64,000 bases of DNA from CBDHDN01 sp965261585 (GCA_965261585.1 CBDHDN010000006.1:1-64000); one strand, 5' to 3'; positions 1-9,245 are shown, counted from the stretch's first letter. Program-made: numbers and translations. The notes: generated from the sequence alone by a model not told the origin.

Positions 1-364
1 TAGCGCTCGATGAGGCATGGGACGGCTTCGAAGCGAACTTCGAAATCCGCCCAACCGCCGTTCTGCGGGACGCATTCCGTCTCAATTCGAGACAGCCATG
101 CCAAATGCTCCCGGGCAACAGGCCGGAGCCGCCACGCCGGGACGTCCGCCCCTAGCAGCGGTAGCTTGTCCTTCAGCGCGGGGGCATCTTCAACGACGGC
201 ATGAAGGTCTGCTAGAACAGGGTCCGTGCAGACATACAGCTCGGTCGCGGTTCCGGCTCATAGCAGCCGTGCCAGTCAGGCTGGGCAACCGCTGACGGGC
301 TCGCCGCAGCCAAGAGCGCGAACAGCGAGCCGGCCAACCATACAATTCCATCCACCTCGTCCAT
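1..364 (-). pseudogene. Small secreted protein, frameshifted, runs off the left edge
   Basis: On the minus strand a reading frame starts at an ATG at 364 with a hydrophobic stretch ending in an AVAQ-like signal peptidase site, then a Cys-containing segment (WHGCYEP). That frame stops near 212, but the +1 frame continues open to base 1 with clean coding character (LADLHAVVEDAPALKDKLPL). The two halves read as one small exported protein joined by a single frameshift near 225-245. The family is not recognised. It could also be two unrelated fragments; the left part is outside the window. Confidence 0.35.
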
Positions 365-701
365 CGTCGGCGCCTCTGTGCGATTGCACGTTAAACGAGA
401 TAATAATAGCCCATAGTACGCCCAAGAAGTGGCCGCCTGCAACACGGCTCGCACGAACGCACTTTCGGTCGCCGGTTCCGACTTCGCAGCGCGCGTGCCG
501 GGGAGGACATCTCAGCCGGAATATTGGCGGCGGTGCGGCGAAACCTGGGCAATTGTGGGTTCCGCATCGAGAAGTGGGGGCCATACCGTGCGGAACAACT
601 GGGAACTCAGCGAGCCCAGGCTGACACTGACCGCGGCTGAGCTCACGGCGCTGGTACAGCCGGCCTTTCCGGGCTAAACCGTCGTTGACGCCGAACCCAC
701 G

Positions 702-1583
702 TTGGGTGGCCTCGCCAACACGAACCTTCGCGTCAGGCTCTCAGGGCATGCCGCGCCGCCGCTGCTCGTGCGGCTCTATCAACGAGACCGCGCACAGGTC
801 GGCAAGGAAGTGGCTCTCAATCGGCTGCTGCGCGGGCGCGTGCCGGTGCCGCGCTTGCACGCCTTCGCGGAGACGAACCCGGTGACCGGCCATCCCTACG
901 TCGTCATGGATTGGGTCGACGGGGAGCGGCTGGAGGCGGTTGCGCCACGGCTTGATGGAGCCGCCCTCGATCGTCTGGGGCGAGCGGTCGGCGCGGCGCT
1001 GGCGCCGATCCACCGTGTCGTCTTCGGGCGCATGGGCATGCTCGACGCCGACCTCAATGTGGCCGAGCCGTTTGCGCCGGGCCGGGCTGGCTTCGTTGGG
1101 TTCCTGAACGCGTGTATGAGCGACGGCCCGGCGGCGCGCAGGCTCGGCGTCGATCTGACACGACGGCTCATCGACTTTGCCGAGGTCGCCGGGCGGCATT
1201 TGGATGAACCGGACGGGCCGCCCTGCCTGGCCCACGGCGATTTTGGCGGTTCGAACATTCTGGTGCGCGAGGAAGCGGCGGGCTGGATCGTGGCGGCGGT
1301 GCTCGATTGGGAGTTCGCCGTGGCGGCGACGCCGTTCCTCGACTTCGGCAACCTGCTGCGTGCGCCCCTGGGCGACCTGCCCGGGTTCGCCGACGCCGCG
1401 GCGAGCGGCTATACGCGAGCCGGCGGTCGGCTGCCGGCGGATTGGCGGCGGTTGAGCCGGCTGACGGACCTGCTGGCCTGGGCCGAGTTCCTGAGCCGGC
1501 CCCAGGCCGGCCCGGCGCTAATCGGCGATGCGCGGGCCGCGATTGCCGCTACAATCGACGGCTGTGACGCGGAGGGTGGCTGA
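702..1583 (+). CDS. APH-family phosphotransferase (possibly N-truncated by an in-frame TAA)
   Basis: Aminoglycoside/choline-kinase-like phosphotransferase, 293 aa from a TTG at 702. The fold's signatures are visible: a GGLANTN nucleotide-loop motif at the N-terminus, the catalytic HGDFGGSNIL loop and the metal-binding VLDWEFA segment. Such enzymes phosphorylate small hydroxylated molecules; the substrate cannot be told. Upstream, in the same frame, codons 588-674 read LTAAELTALVQPAFPG, which looks like the missing N-terminal region and is separated only by a TAA at 675-677. Either translation restarts at the TTG or the gene is a pseudogene. It ends five bases before the next gene (stop TGA at 1581-1583, next ATG at 1588), so the two are probably co-transcribed. 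Confidence 0.75.
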   Translation: MGGLANTNLRVRLSGHAAPPLLVRLYQRDRAQVGKEVALNRLLRGRVPVPRLHAFAETNPVTGHPYVVMDWVDGERLEAVAPRLDGAALDRLGRAVGAALAPIHRVVFGRMGMLDADLNVAEPFAPGRAGFVGFLNACMSDGPAARRLGVDLTRRLIDFAEVAGRHLDEPDGPPCLAHGDFGGSNILVREEAAGWIVAAVLDWEFAVAATPFLDFGNLLRAPLGDLPGFADAAASGYTRAGGRLPADWRRLSRLTDLLAWAEFLSRPQAGPALIGDARAAIAATIDGCDAEGG

Positions 1584-1587
1584 GAAC

Positions 1588-2892
1588 ATGAACGACACGG
1601 CAGACGCGATCATCATCGGCGCCGGCGTGATCGGCGCGACGACGGCCCTGGAGCTCGCCAAGGCCGGCTACAGGACCCTGTCCATCGATCGCAACCGGGG
1701 TGCGGGCCTTGGGCCGACCGGCGCGTCTTGCGCCATCATCCGGGTCCACTATTCGACCCTGGAAGGCACGGCGTTCGCCTATGAGGGCTATTTCGACTGG
1801 CGCGGCTGGGCCGACTATGTCGGCGACGCGGACGAAAGCGGCCTGGCCAGGTTCCGCGAGACCGGCTGTCTGGTCATGCGCACGCCCCAGAACGCGTTCA
1901 TGGAGCGCCACCTCGAACATTGCCGCGCCCTCGCTATCCCGTACGAGATCTGGGACAAGGCCAAGATCAAGGCGCGCCTGCCGGTCTACGATCTGCGGAG
2001 CTACTATCCGCCCAGGCGCATGGCCGACGACGGCTTCGGCGAGCCCGTCGGCGGTGCCGTCGCCGGCGGCGTGTTCTTCCCGACGGCGGGCTACGTCACC
2101 GACCCGCAACTCGCGACCCACAACCTGCAACGCGCGGCCGAGGCGCTCGGTGCCCGCTTTCTGTTCGGCCGCCGCGTGGTCGAGATCCACAAGCGCGACG
2201 GCCGCATCGCCGGCGTCCGGCTCGACGACGGCGGCGAGGTGCGCGCGCCGGTCGTCGTCAACGTCGCCGGTCCGGCGTCGGCCAAGGTCAACGCCATGGC
2301 GGGGGCGCTCGACGACATGACGATCACGACCCGGGCGCTGCGCCAGGAGGTCGTCCACATACCGGCGCCGGCCGGCTTCAATTTCGAGGCCGACGGCATC
2401 GTCGTCTCGGACAGCGACATCGCCTGCTATTGCCGGCCCGAGCACGGCAACAACATCCTCATCGGCAGCGAGGATCCCCAATGCGACCCCAAGGAATGGG
2501 TCGACGACGAGGACTACAACCGCGACTTCACCGACCAGTGGACCGTCCAGGCCTATCGCTACGCCCAGCGCGTGCCGACGCTGGGCATCCCCTCGCGTCT
2601 GCGCGGTGTCGTCGACCTCTACGACGTCACCGAGGACTGGATCCCGATCTACGACAAATCGGCCGTCGCCGGCTTCTACATGGCGATCGGCACGAGCGGC
2701 AACCAGTTCAAGAACGCAGCCATCGCCGGCAAGATGATGACGGCCCTGATCGATTACTGCGAGGGTGGCCACGACCACGACCGCGCGCCGCTCACGTTCC
2801 GGCTGCCCCACATCGGCCGCGACATCGATGTCGGTTTCTATTCGCGCAAGCGGCCGATCAACCAGGACAGCAGCTTCTCGGTGCTCGGCTAG
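1588..2892 (+). CDS. FAD-dependent oxidoreductase, DAO/sarcosine oxidase type
   Basis: 434 aa. The N-terminal dinucleotide-binding motif GAGVIGATTALELAKAG is followed by an acidic residue-bearing second strand (SIDR), typical of D-amino-acid-oxidase-like enzymes (DAO fold) that oxidise secondary or tertiary amines. A glycine-rich C-terminal FAD contact (GTSGNQFKNA) is also present. The start was chosen at ATG 1588, preceded by GGAGGG at 1571-1576; a longer in-frame extension upstream overlaps the previous gene and is unlikely. Substrate unknown; the glycine/sarcosine/dimethylglycine group is most likely. Confidence 0.85.
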   Translation: MNDTADAIIIGAGVIGATTALELAKAGYRTLSIDRNRGAGLGPTGASCAIIRVHYSTLEGTAFAYEGYFDWRGWADYVGDADESGLARFRETGCLVMRTPQNAFMERHLEHCRALAIPYEIWDKAKIKARLPVYDLRSYYPPRRMADDGFGEPVGGAVAGGVFFPTAGYVTDPQLATHNLQRAAEALGARFLFGRRVVEIHKRDGRIAGVRLDDGGEVRAPVVVNVAGPASAKVNAMAGALDDMTITTRALRQEVVHIPAPAGFNFEADGIVVSDSDIACYCRPEHGNNILIGSEDPQCDPKEWVDDEDYNRDFTDQWTVQAYRYAQRVPTLGIPSRLRGVVDLYDVTEDWIPIYDKSAVAGFYMAIGTSGNQFKNAAIAGKMMTALIDYCEGGHDHDRAPLTFRLPHIGRDIDVGFYSRKRPINQDSSFSVLG

Positions 2893-2923
2893 TATCCCGC
2901 AGGAGCGAGCGACGGGCCTCACC

Positions 2924-2966
2924 CTTCGACAGGCTCAGGATGAGGCCCATGCTGAGCCTGTCGAAG
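2924..2966. repeat. REP-like palindrome downstream of the FAD oxidase
   Basis: A 15-bp perfect inverted repeat (CTTCGACAGGCTCAG at 2924-2938 and its complement at 2952-2966) with a 13-base loop. The CTTCGACAGGCTCAG core is a widespread alphaproteobacterial intergenic palindrome. It lies between convergent genes and could act as a bidirectional terminator. A related copy lies on the other side of the HAD gene. Confidence 0.75.
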
Positions 2967-2999
2967 TATGCGGGCCGAGGGCTCGTTGCGTCACGTCCG

Positions 3000-3693
3000 T
3001 CACTGTGGGGCGATGACGGCAAGGGCCGCGGCGAGGGGCGTGTAGTCGTCGAGGACAGTCCCGGCCCCCGCCGCCAACAGCTTGTCGCGGCGCTCGGGCC
3101 GCGTGGCGATGCCGACGAAAGCGACGCCGACGGCCTGCGCGGCGACGGCATCGGCCGGACTTGTCGCCGAGGTAGACGACCTCCGGCTTGACCGCGCCGC
3201 CCCAACGGGCCGCCGTGTCGCGCAACGCCGCGGCGAGGATCGCCGGCTTGTACAGGCCGTGCTCGGCAAAGCTGCCGCCAGCGAAGTGGGAGCACAGGCC
3301 CGCGGCCTCGTGGCGCAGCTGGGCACCGTCGCGCATGTTTGCAGTGGCCAGGGTGAGTGCGACGCCGTCGCGGGCGGCCAGCGCCCGCAGCAAGGCGGCG
3401 ACACCAGGCACCAACGCGCTGCCCAACGCGCCGCTGGCGAAGCCGTCGGCGAGGCCGCGCAGGTATGCATCGCGGAACGTCGCCACGTCGGCCGCCGTGG
3501 CGTGGCGGCCGAGGTGTTCATGCAGGACGGTGCGGATGATGGCGTAGTCGTTGGTGGCGACATAGCTGGCCCAGTCGCGCTTGACCGGCGGGATGCCGAA
3601 GGCGCGTTCGAACGTGCCGAAGAAGACGTCGAGCTCGGCCGCGGACAGCTCGATCAGCGTGCCGTCGATGTCGCAGACGACGAGCCGCCGCAT
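3000..3693 (-). pseudogene. HAD-superfamily phosphatase, frameshifted
   Basis: Starts at ATG 3693 with RRLVVCDIDGTLIE, the DxDGT motif I of HAD hydrolases, followed by a helical cap and motif II (TLATANM). At motif III the frame breaks: VVYLGD continues as nonsense, while the neighbouring frame supplies SPADAVAAQAVGVAFVGIATRP and reaches a stop at 3000. One indel near 3170 joins the two halves into a normal ~230 aa phosphatase of the phosphoglycolate phosphatase type. Tail to tail with the FAD oxidase. A sequencing error cannot be excluded. Confidence 0.75.
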
Positions 3694-3753
3694 GCGCTCA
3701 GCACCCATTCCGTTGAGGCTGCACCGGCCCGCTCCGCCACCCGGCCACCCCAT

Positions 3754-3827
3754 GCTTCGACAGGCTCAGCATGAGGATCTCACTCTGAGCTTTGACATGA
3801 GGACCTCACCCTGAGGCTGTCGAAGGG
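3754..3827. repeat. REP-like palindrome cluster between HAD gene and livF
   Basis: Contains the same CTTCGACAGGCTCAGCATGA core as the repeat at 2924 (here 3755 onward) and its inverted counterpart CTGAGGCTGTCGAAG ending at 3825, with a degenerate third half-copy (CTCTGAGCTTTGACATGAGG) between them. Together with the first copy it brackets the HAD pseudogene. Confidence 0.7.
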
Positions 3828-3866
3828 TGCCGTTGGGGGCGTGGGCCGGCGCCGGCTCAAGGCGTG

Positions 3867-4571
3867 TCACACGCCGAGGTAGCGGCGCTGCATGGCGGGG
3901 TCGGCGGTCAGCTCCGCCGACGTGCCGGTCCACACGACGACGCCCTTCTCGACGATGTAGTGGCGATCGGCGATGCGGGCGAGGGCGGCGATGTTCTTGT
4001 CGATCACGAGGATCGACTGGGCCGCCGCCTTCAGGCTCTCCAGGCAGCGCCAGATCTCGCGTCGAATCAACGGCGCCAGCCCCTCGGTCGCCTCGTCGAG
4101 GATCAGCAGGCGCGGGTTGGTCATCAAGGCGCGGCCGATCGCCAGCATCTGCTGTTCGCCGCCCGAGAGCTGGCTGCCCATGGCTTTGCGCCGGGCGGCG
4201 AGCGGCGGGAACAGCGCGTAAACGCGCGTCAGCGTCCACGGCTCGGCCACGCCCGACCGGTTCGCGGCGGTCGCCACCAGGTTCTCGCGCACCGTCAGGT
4301 TGGGGAAGATCTGCCGCCCCTCGGGCACCAGGCCGAGGCCCGCCGCGGCGATGCGGAACGACGGCAGGCCGTGGATCGGCCGGTCGGCGAAGTGGATCTC
4401 GCCGGCCCGCGGCACCACGATGCCCATGATCGAGCGCACCGTCGTCGTCTTGCCCATGCCGTTGCGGCCGAGCAGGGTGACGACCTCGCCGGCGGCGACC
4501 TCCAGCGTCATGCCGAACAGCACCTGGCTCGCGCCATAGCCGCTCTCGACGCCGCTGAGCCGCAGCATCAC
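3867..4571 (-). CDS. livF: Branched-chain amino acid ABC transporter ATPase LivF
   Basis: 234 aa ATP-binding subunit of the high-affinity branched-chain amino acid (HAAT) importer. Walker A GRNGMGKTT, ABC signature LSGGEQQ and Walker B LLILDEA are all present, with the family's APLIRREIW segment after Walker B. The start is GTG 4571 or ATG 4568; it overlaps the stop of livG by 1-4 bases, indicating translational coupling. Last gene of the liv operon lrp-livJ-livH-livM-livG-livF. Confidence 0.92.
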   Translation of the reverse strand: MMLRLSGVESGYGASQVLFGMTLEVAAGEVVTLLGRNGMGKTTTVRSIMGIVVPRAGEIHFADRPIHGLPSFRIAAAGLGLVPEGRQIFPNLTVRENLVATAANRSGVAEPWTLTRVYALFPPLAARRKAMGSQLSGGEQQMLAIGRALMTNPRLLILDEATEGLAPLIRREIWRCLESLKAAAQSILVIDKNIAALARIADRHYIVEKGVVVWTGTSAELTADPAMQRRYLGV

Positions 4572-5392
4572 GCGGCCTCCGCGTCGTCTTCGCCGAGATA
4601 GGCCCGGCGGACCTCCGCGTTGGCGCGGATCTCGGCCGGTGTGCCGGTGGCGATGGCGCGGCCATAGACCAGCACGGTGATGCGGTCGGCCAGTGCGAAC
4701 ACGGCGTCCATGTCGTGCTCGATCAGCAGCATTGTGTGCCTCGCCTTGAGGCCTGAGAGGAAGGCGATCATGCGCTCGCTGTCGTCGGGGCTCATGCCGG
4801 CCATCGGCTCGTCGAGCAGCAGCATGCGCGGCCGCGTCGCCAGCGCCATGGCGATCTCCAGCAGGCGCTGCTCGCCATGGGCCAGGGTGCCGGCCAGTAC
4901 GGCCGCCCGGCCGGCCAGGCCGATCTGCTCCAGCACCGCCGTGGCGGGGTCGATGAGCGACGCTTCGCGGCGCGCCGGGCGCCAGAACCGGAAACTGTGG
5001 CCGGCGTGGGCCTGGACCGCCAGGGCGACGTTGTCGAGGACGCTGAACTCTTTGAGAATGCTGGTTATCTGGAACGAGCGGGCGAGCCCGCGCTGGGACC
5101 GCGCGGCGGCCGAGCGCCGGGTGATATCGGCGCCGGCGAACCGGATCGTGCCGGCATCGGGCCTGAGGCGCCCCGACACGAGGTCGGTCGCCGTCGTCTT
5201 GCCGGCGCCATTGGGGCCGATCACGGCGTGGATCTCACCGGCACTGACGTCGAGCGACAGGTTCTCGACCGCGGCGACGGCGTCGAAGTGCTTCGTCAGC
5301 CGGCTGACCTGGAGCAGCGGCTCGTCGAGCTGCGGCTCATTGCGCTGCGGCTCATCGAGCAGCGGCCCGTGGACCGGCGGCTCCGCCGTCAC
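4568..5392 (-). CDS. livG: Branched-chain amino acid ABC transporter ATPase LivG
   Basis: 274 aa second ATPase of the HAAT importer. Walker A GPNGAGKTT, the LivG-typical SFQIT stretch, a somewhat divergent signature (LAHGEQRLLEIAMALA) and Walker B MLLLDEPMAGMSP. A GTG start at 5392 was chosen because it overlaps the livM stop by four bases (GTGA); a longer in-frame extension would lie inside livM. The N-terminus has an unusual short repeat of LDEP/NEPQ before the ABC domain. Confidence 0.92.
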   Translation of the reverse strand: MTAEPPVHGPLLDEPQRNEPQLDEPLLQVSRLTKHFDAVAAVENLSLDVSAGEIHAVIGPNGAGKTTATDLVSGRLRPDAGTIRFAGADITRRSAAARSQRGLARSFQITSILKEFSVLDNVALAVQAHAGHSFRFWRPARREASLIDPATAVLEQIGLAGRAAVLAGTLAHGEQRLLEIAMALATRPRMLLLDEPMAGMSPDDSERMIAFLSGLKARHTMLLIEHDMDAVFALADRITVLVYGRAIATGTPAEIRANAEVRRAYLGEDDAEAA

Positions 5393-6363
5393 GATGCCGA
5401 CCCCGGGGCCGCTCGCGGCGCCAGCAGGCCGTTGATGCCGCCGCGGGCGAACAGCACGACGATGATCAGGAACGGCCCGAAGATGAGATGCCAGTGCTCG
5501 GTGATGCCGGACAGCACCTCGGACAGCAACAGGAACGCGACGGCACCGAGCACCGGTCCGAACAGCGTGCCCATGCCGCCGAGCACGACCATGAAGATGA
5601 GCTCGCCCGAGCGTGGCCAATCCATCAGGTCGGGACTGATGAATTGCTCGAAGTTCGCGGTCAGCACGCCGGCCAGGCCGCAGATCACGCCGGCGATGAC
5701 GAACGCCACCAGGCGGTAACGATAGGTCGGCACGCCGATTGCCTGCAGCCGGTCGTCGTTCGCCTTGGCACCCTGGACGACCATGCCGAAGCGGCTGTTG
5801 ACGATGCGGTGGACGATGAAGATGGCAACGAGCAACAGGGCGAGCACCAGGTAGTAGAACACCAGCGGGTTGCGGATCGACAGCTCCAGCCCACCGATGT
5901 CGAAGTCGTTGCGCCGGTCGATCAGCAGGCCGTCGTCGCTGCCATAGCGCTCGGCGCTGATGCCGAGGAAGAAGATCATCTGCGACAGCGCCAGCGTGAT
6001 CATGATGAAGTAGAGGCCCTTGGTGCGCAGCGAGATGGCACCGAAGACAAGGCCGACCGCGGCCGATACCACGAGCGCCAGGGGCCAGACGATGTAGCCG
6101 TTGACGATGCCGGCGTCGCCGAGGATGCCGACCGTGTAGCCGCCGATGCCGAGATAGACGGCGTGGCCGAAGCTCACCATGCCGCCGTAGCCGAGGATCA
6201 GGTTGAGGCTCACCGCCGCGAGCGACCAGATCATGATGCGCACCGCGACGTCGACATAGAACGGCCGGTCGGCGATGCCGGCGAACACGGGCAGCAGCGC
6301 GAACGCGACGAGGACGGCGCCGGCGGCGATGCCGCGGGCCGTGCGCAGGGCTGCCAGGTTCAC
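5389..6363 (-). CDS. livM: Branched-chain amino acid ABC transporter permease LivM
   Basis: 324 aa polytopic inner-membrane permease from a GTG at 6363. About eight to nine hydrophobic segments and the conserved LivM features (NLILGYGGMVSFGHAVYLGIG near the N-terminus, RIVNSRFG cytoplasmic loop, GGMGTLFGPVLGA near the C-terminus). Pairs with LivH to form the translocation pore. Ten bases separate its start from the livH stop. Confidence 0.92.
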   Translation of the reverse strand: MNLAALRTARGIAAGAVLVAFALLPVFAGIADRPFYVDVAVRIMIWSLAAVSLNLILGYGGMVSFGHAVYLGIGGYTVGILGDAGIVNGYIVWPLALVVSAAVGLVFGAISLRTKGLYFIMITLALSQMIFFLGISAERYGSDDGLLIDRRNDFDIGGLELSIRNPLVFYYLVLALLLVAIFIVHRIVNSRFGMVVQGAKANDDRLQAIGVPTYRYRLVAFVIAGVICGLAGVLTANFEQFISPDLMDWPRSGELIFMVVLGGMGTLFGPVLGAVAFLLLSEVLSGITEHWHLIFGPFLIIVVLFARGGINGLLAPRAAPGSAS

Positions 6364-6373
6364 AGCACCGGCC

Positions 6374-7297
6374 TCAGCGGCCCCGGGGCGGGAACAGCCC
6401 CTGGGGTTTGAAGAACAAAACGGCCGTCATGAAGATGTAGATCAGCATCGACGACAGCGCCGGGCCGGCCGTCTCGGCCGCGTTCGGCGGCATTATCACG
6501 AGCAGCCCGACATCGAGGAACGAGCGCCCCATGGTGTCGATCAGGCCGGTGACGATCGAGGCGATGAACGCGCCGCGCACCGAGCCGATGCCGCCGATGA
6601 CGATGACGACGAAGGCGAGGATCAGGATCTGCTCGCCCATGCCGATCTGGGCCTGGCTGATCGGCGTCACCATCATGCCGGCGAGCCCGGCCAGCGCCGC
6701 GCCGATGCCGAACACGAGCGTGAACAAGAGCTGGATGTTGACGCCCAGGGCGCCGGCCATCGTCCGGTTCGACGCGCCGGCCCGGATCAGCATGCCGGCA
6801 CGCGTCCGCGTCACCAGCACGTAGAGCCCGAGCGCGACCGTGAGGCCAACGGCGATGATGACGATGCGATAGACCGAATAGTGGATGCCGAAGGCGAGCT
6901 CGATCGGCCGGTTGAGCGGCGGCAGCAGCGCGATCGACAACCCGGCCGGGCCCCAGATGATGCGTGTCAGCTCGTTGAGGAACAGGATCAGCCCGAACGT
7001 CGCCAGCACCTGGTCCAGGTGGTCGCGCACATACAGCGTCCGCAGCACCGACACCTCGAGGACGACGCCGACGACGAGGGTCGCCGGCAGTGCCAGCACG
7101 ACGCCGACGAGGAAGGAATCGGTCCAGGCGGCGAACGTCGCGGCCAAGAACGCGCCGATCATGTACAGCGAGCCATGGGCCAGGTTGACCAGGTCCAGGA
7201 TGCCGAAGACGAGGGTCAGGCCGGCCGCGATCAGGAACAAGAGCACGCCCAGCTGGATGCCGTTGAGGGCCTGTTCGGCGAGCAGGACGAAGTTCAT
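6374..7297 (-). CDS. livH: Branched-chain amino acid ABC transporter permease LivH
   Basis: 307 aa inner-membrane permease. The NGIQLGVLLFLIAAGLTL start, NLAHGSLYMIGA and GGIGSVRGAFIAS motifs are typical of LivH. ATG 7297 (protein MNFVLLAEQ) was chosen over a TTG-type start twelve codons upstream because this is where family members begin. Preceded by a 143-bp palindromic repeat that separates it from livJ. Confidence 0.92.
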   Translation of the reverse strand: MNFVLLAEQALNGIQLGVLLFLIAAGLTLVFGILDLVNLAHGSLYMIGAFLAATFAAWTDSFLVGVVLALPATLVVGVVLEVSVLRTLYVRDHLDQVLATFGLILFLNELTRIIWGPAGLSIALLPPLNRPIELAFGIHYSVYRIVIIAVGLTVALGLYVLVTRTRAGMLIRAGASNRTMAGALGVNIQLLFTLVFGIGAALAGLAGMMVTPISQAQIGMGEQILILAFVVIVIGGIGSVRGAFIASIVTGLIDTMGRSFLDVGLLVIMPPNAAETAGPALSSMLIYIFMTAVLFFKPQGLFPPRGR

Positions 7298-7350
7298 GGC
7301 AACAGGGCGGACTCGAGCACTTCTCGAAAGCACATGCGGGGTCGAAAAGC

Positions 7351-7493
7351 ACTTGCGGGGGCTGGTGGTCTGATCCTAACGCTTGGTCGCCCAAGCGTTA
7401 GGTGAATCAGCCCACAGAATCAACAAGCTGGTGGTTCGATGCTGACGGATGGGAACCATCCGTCAGCATCGAACCACTAGCGCCCCCGCAAGT
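7351..7493. repeat. 143-bp nested palindromic element between livJ and livH (copy A)
   Basis: The outer ends are inverted (ACTTGCGGGGGC at 7351 against GCCCCCGCAAGT ending at 7493). Inside are two perfect hairpins: 12-bp stem 7375-7386/7391-7402 and 22-bp stem 7431-7452/7456-7477 with a 3-base loop. Related copies sit at 29457-29593 and, as a short core AATCAGCCCACAGAATCAA, at 23923-23942. It looks like a REP/MITE-type element. In this place it may stabilise the livJ message relative to the downstream permease genes, as intercistronic hairpins commonly do. Confidence 0.8.
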
Positions 7494-7513
7494 CTTAACC
7501 TGTCAAGCCGGGA

Positions 7514-8686
7514 TCAGAAAGTACACAGACGCGCGTACGGATCCTGGTGGTTGACCAGCACGCGATCGCGCACCGCCGTTGTCCAGTTGCCATCGCTGTC
7601 GACGACGACCTCGCGGCTGTAAAAATCCTGCACCGGGAAGTGGTTGCTGCCGAAGTTGAACTTGCCGCGCACCGACGGGAACTCCGCCTGCTCCATGGCG
7701 GCCCGCATGGCGTCGATGTCGCCGATGTTGCCGCCGACGGCCTCGACCGCCGACTTGATCAGGAAGATCGTGTCGTAGCTCTGGGCCGCATAGAACGACG
7801 GGTAGGTGCCGTGCTTCGCCCGAAAGTCGGCGACGAAACGCTGGTTCTGCGCGTTGTCCAGGTCCGGTGCCCAGAACTGGGTCATCACCGTGCCCAGCAC
7901 GCCGGCCATCTGCGCTTCCTGGAAACGCGGCAGGCTGAGTGAATCGATCGTGAACACGGTGTACAGCGGCACGTCGATGCCGGCCTGCTGATATTGGCTG
8001 ATGAAGGCCGGACCGTGGCGGCCGGGATAGAAGATGAACACGCCGTCGGGGTTGGCGGCGCGGACCTTCGACAGCTCGGCCGCCCAATCGATCTGCGACG
8101 GCCAGGTCGTCATGTCCTTGCCGACGATCTCGCCGCGGAACGTCCGCTCGACGCCCGCGACCATGTTCTGGCCGGCCGCATAGTTCGGCGCGATGATGTA
8201 GAGCGAACCGACGCCGGCCTCGTTGAGCACCTCGCCCATGGCCATCGGCGTCTGGTCGTTCTGCCACGACACGTTGAAGAAGTTCCGATTGCAGCTCTCG
8301 CCGGCCAGCTGTGACGGCCCGGCGTTGGAGCTGATCAGGATCTTGCCCGCGTCGAGCACGACGTTGGCCGAGGCCAGCAGAACGTTCGACCAGATGTAGC
8401 CGGCGACGATGTCGACATCGTCCTGGCGCACGAGCTTCTCCGTGCGCTGCCGGCCCTTCTGCGGGTTGAACTCGTCGTCGCCGTAAATCACCTCGACGTC
8501 GAGAGGCCCCATCTTGTTGTCGATATGCTCGAGCGCCAGCTCGACGGCGTTGCGCATGTCGTTGCCGATGACCGCGGCCCCGGTCGTCAGGGTCGTGACG
8601 AAGCCGATCTTGATTTTGTCCTGCGCAGCGGCCGGTGCTGTCAGCAGCGCCAGCGCCGACGCCAGCAGAAGCGTTCGCTTGAACAT
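7514..8686 (-). CDS. livJ: Branched-chain amino acid ABC transporter substrate-binding protein
   Basis: 390 aa periplasmic binding protein with a clear Sec signal peptide (MFKRTLLLASALALLTAPAA, cleavage after AAAQ). The type I periplasmic fold of the Leu/Ile/Val-binding (LivJ/Peripla_BP_6) family is seen in KIGFVTTLTTGAAVIGND and in YGDDEFNPQKG. Substrate could also be an aromatic or other hydrophobic compound, since many alphaproteobacterial LivJ-like proteins differ in specificity. First transporter gene of the operon, 97 bases downstream of the lrp-type regulator. Confidence 0.88.
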   Translation of the reverse strand: MFKRTLLLASALALLTAPAAAQDKIKIGFVTTLTTGAAVIGNDMRNAVELALEHIDNKMGPLDVEVIYGDDEFNPQKGRQRTEKLVRQDDVDIVAGYIWSNVLLASANVVLDAGKILISSNAGPSQLAGESCNRNFFNVSWQNDQTPMAMGEVLNEAGVGSLYIIAPNYAAGQNMVAGVERTFRGEIVGKDMTTWPSQIDWAAELSKVRAANPDGVFIFYPGRHGPAFISQYQQAGIDVPLYTVFTIDSLSLPRFQEAQMAGVLGTVMTQFWAPDLDNAQNQRFVADFRAKHGTYPSFYAAQSYDTIFLIKSAVEAVGGNIGDIDAMRAAMEQAEFPSVRGKFNFGSNHFPVQDFYSREVVVDSDGNWTTAVRDRVLVNHQDPYARLCTF

Positions 8687-8783
8687 CGCTTGAACCTCCC
8701 TGTCCCTGTCAAGTGGTTGCGTGGGCGAATAGTACGTGACCCCCGCGACGCCCGAAAGCGGTGATTGAGCCTCGTCATATGCG

Positions 8784-9245
8784 CTAGCGCGCGTAGTGGA
8801 GCGGCAGGGCGGTCGTGTACTTGATGCGCTCCATGGCGAAGCTGGAGCAGACGTCGTAGAGGCTGATCTGAGAGATCAGGCGTTTGTAGACGGCGTCATA
8901 GCCGGCGATGTCGGGCACCACGATGCGCAGCATGTAGTCGATGTCGCCGCTCATCCGATAGAATTCCACGACCTCGGGGATCTGCTTCACGGCGTCGGCG
9001 AAGGCCTCGATCCATTCGAGCGTGTGTTCGCGCGTACGCACCGTGGCGAACACGGTGACGCCGACGTTCAGCTTCTCCGGGTCGAGCAGCGCGACGCGGC
9101 TGCGGATGACCCCGTCGGCCTCCAGCTTCTGCACGCGTTTCCAGCACGGCGTCTTCGACAGGCCGACCCGCTCGGCGAGCTCGCTGATCGGTATGTTTGC
9201 GTCCTCCTGGAGCGCCGCGAGTATTTTTGTGTCTATTTTATCCAT
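8784..9245 (-). CDS. Lrp/AsnC-family transcriptional regulator
   Basis: 153 aa. N-terminal helix-turn-helix (LDP-type start MDKIDTKILAALQEDANIPISELAERVGLSKTPCWKRVQ region, residues 1-40) and C-terminal RAM ligand-binding domain (VVEFYRMSGDIDYMLRIVV, residues ~95-115). Lrp-family proteins sense amino acids; its position directly upstream of the liv operon on the same strand suggests that it controls branched-chain amino acid uptake. Confidence 0.92.
   Translation of the reverse strand: MDKIDTKILAALQEDANIPISELAERVGLSKTPCWKRVQKLEADGVIRSRVALLDPEKLNVGVTVFATVRTREHTLEWIEAFADAVKQIPEVVEFYRMSGDIDYMLRIVVPDIAGYDAVYKRLISQISLYDVCSSFAMERIKYTTALPLHYAR

Noticed and set aside
1549..2922. Long open frames on the strand opposite to the FAD oxidase, phaC, recJ and other GC-rich genes
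   Set aside because: They mirror real genes, have Arg/Ala/Gly-rich compositions without domains, and are expected in high-GC DNA.
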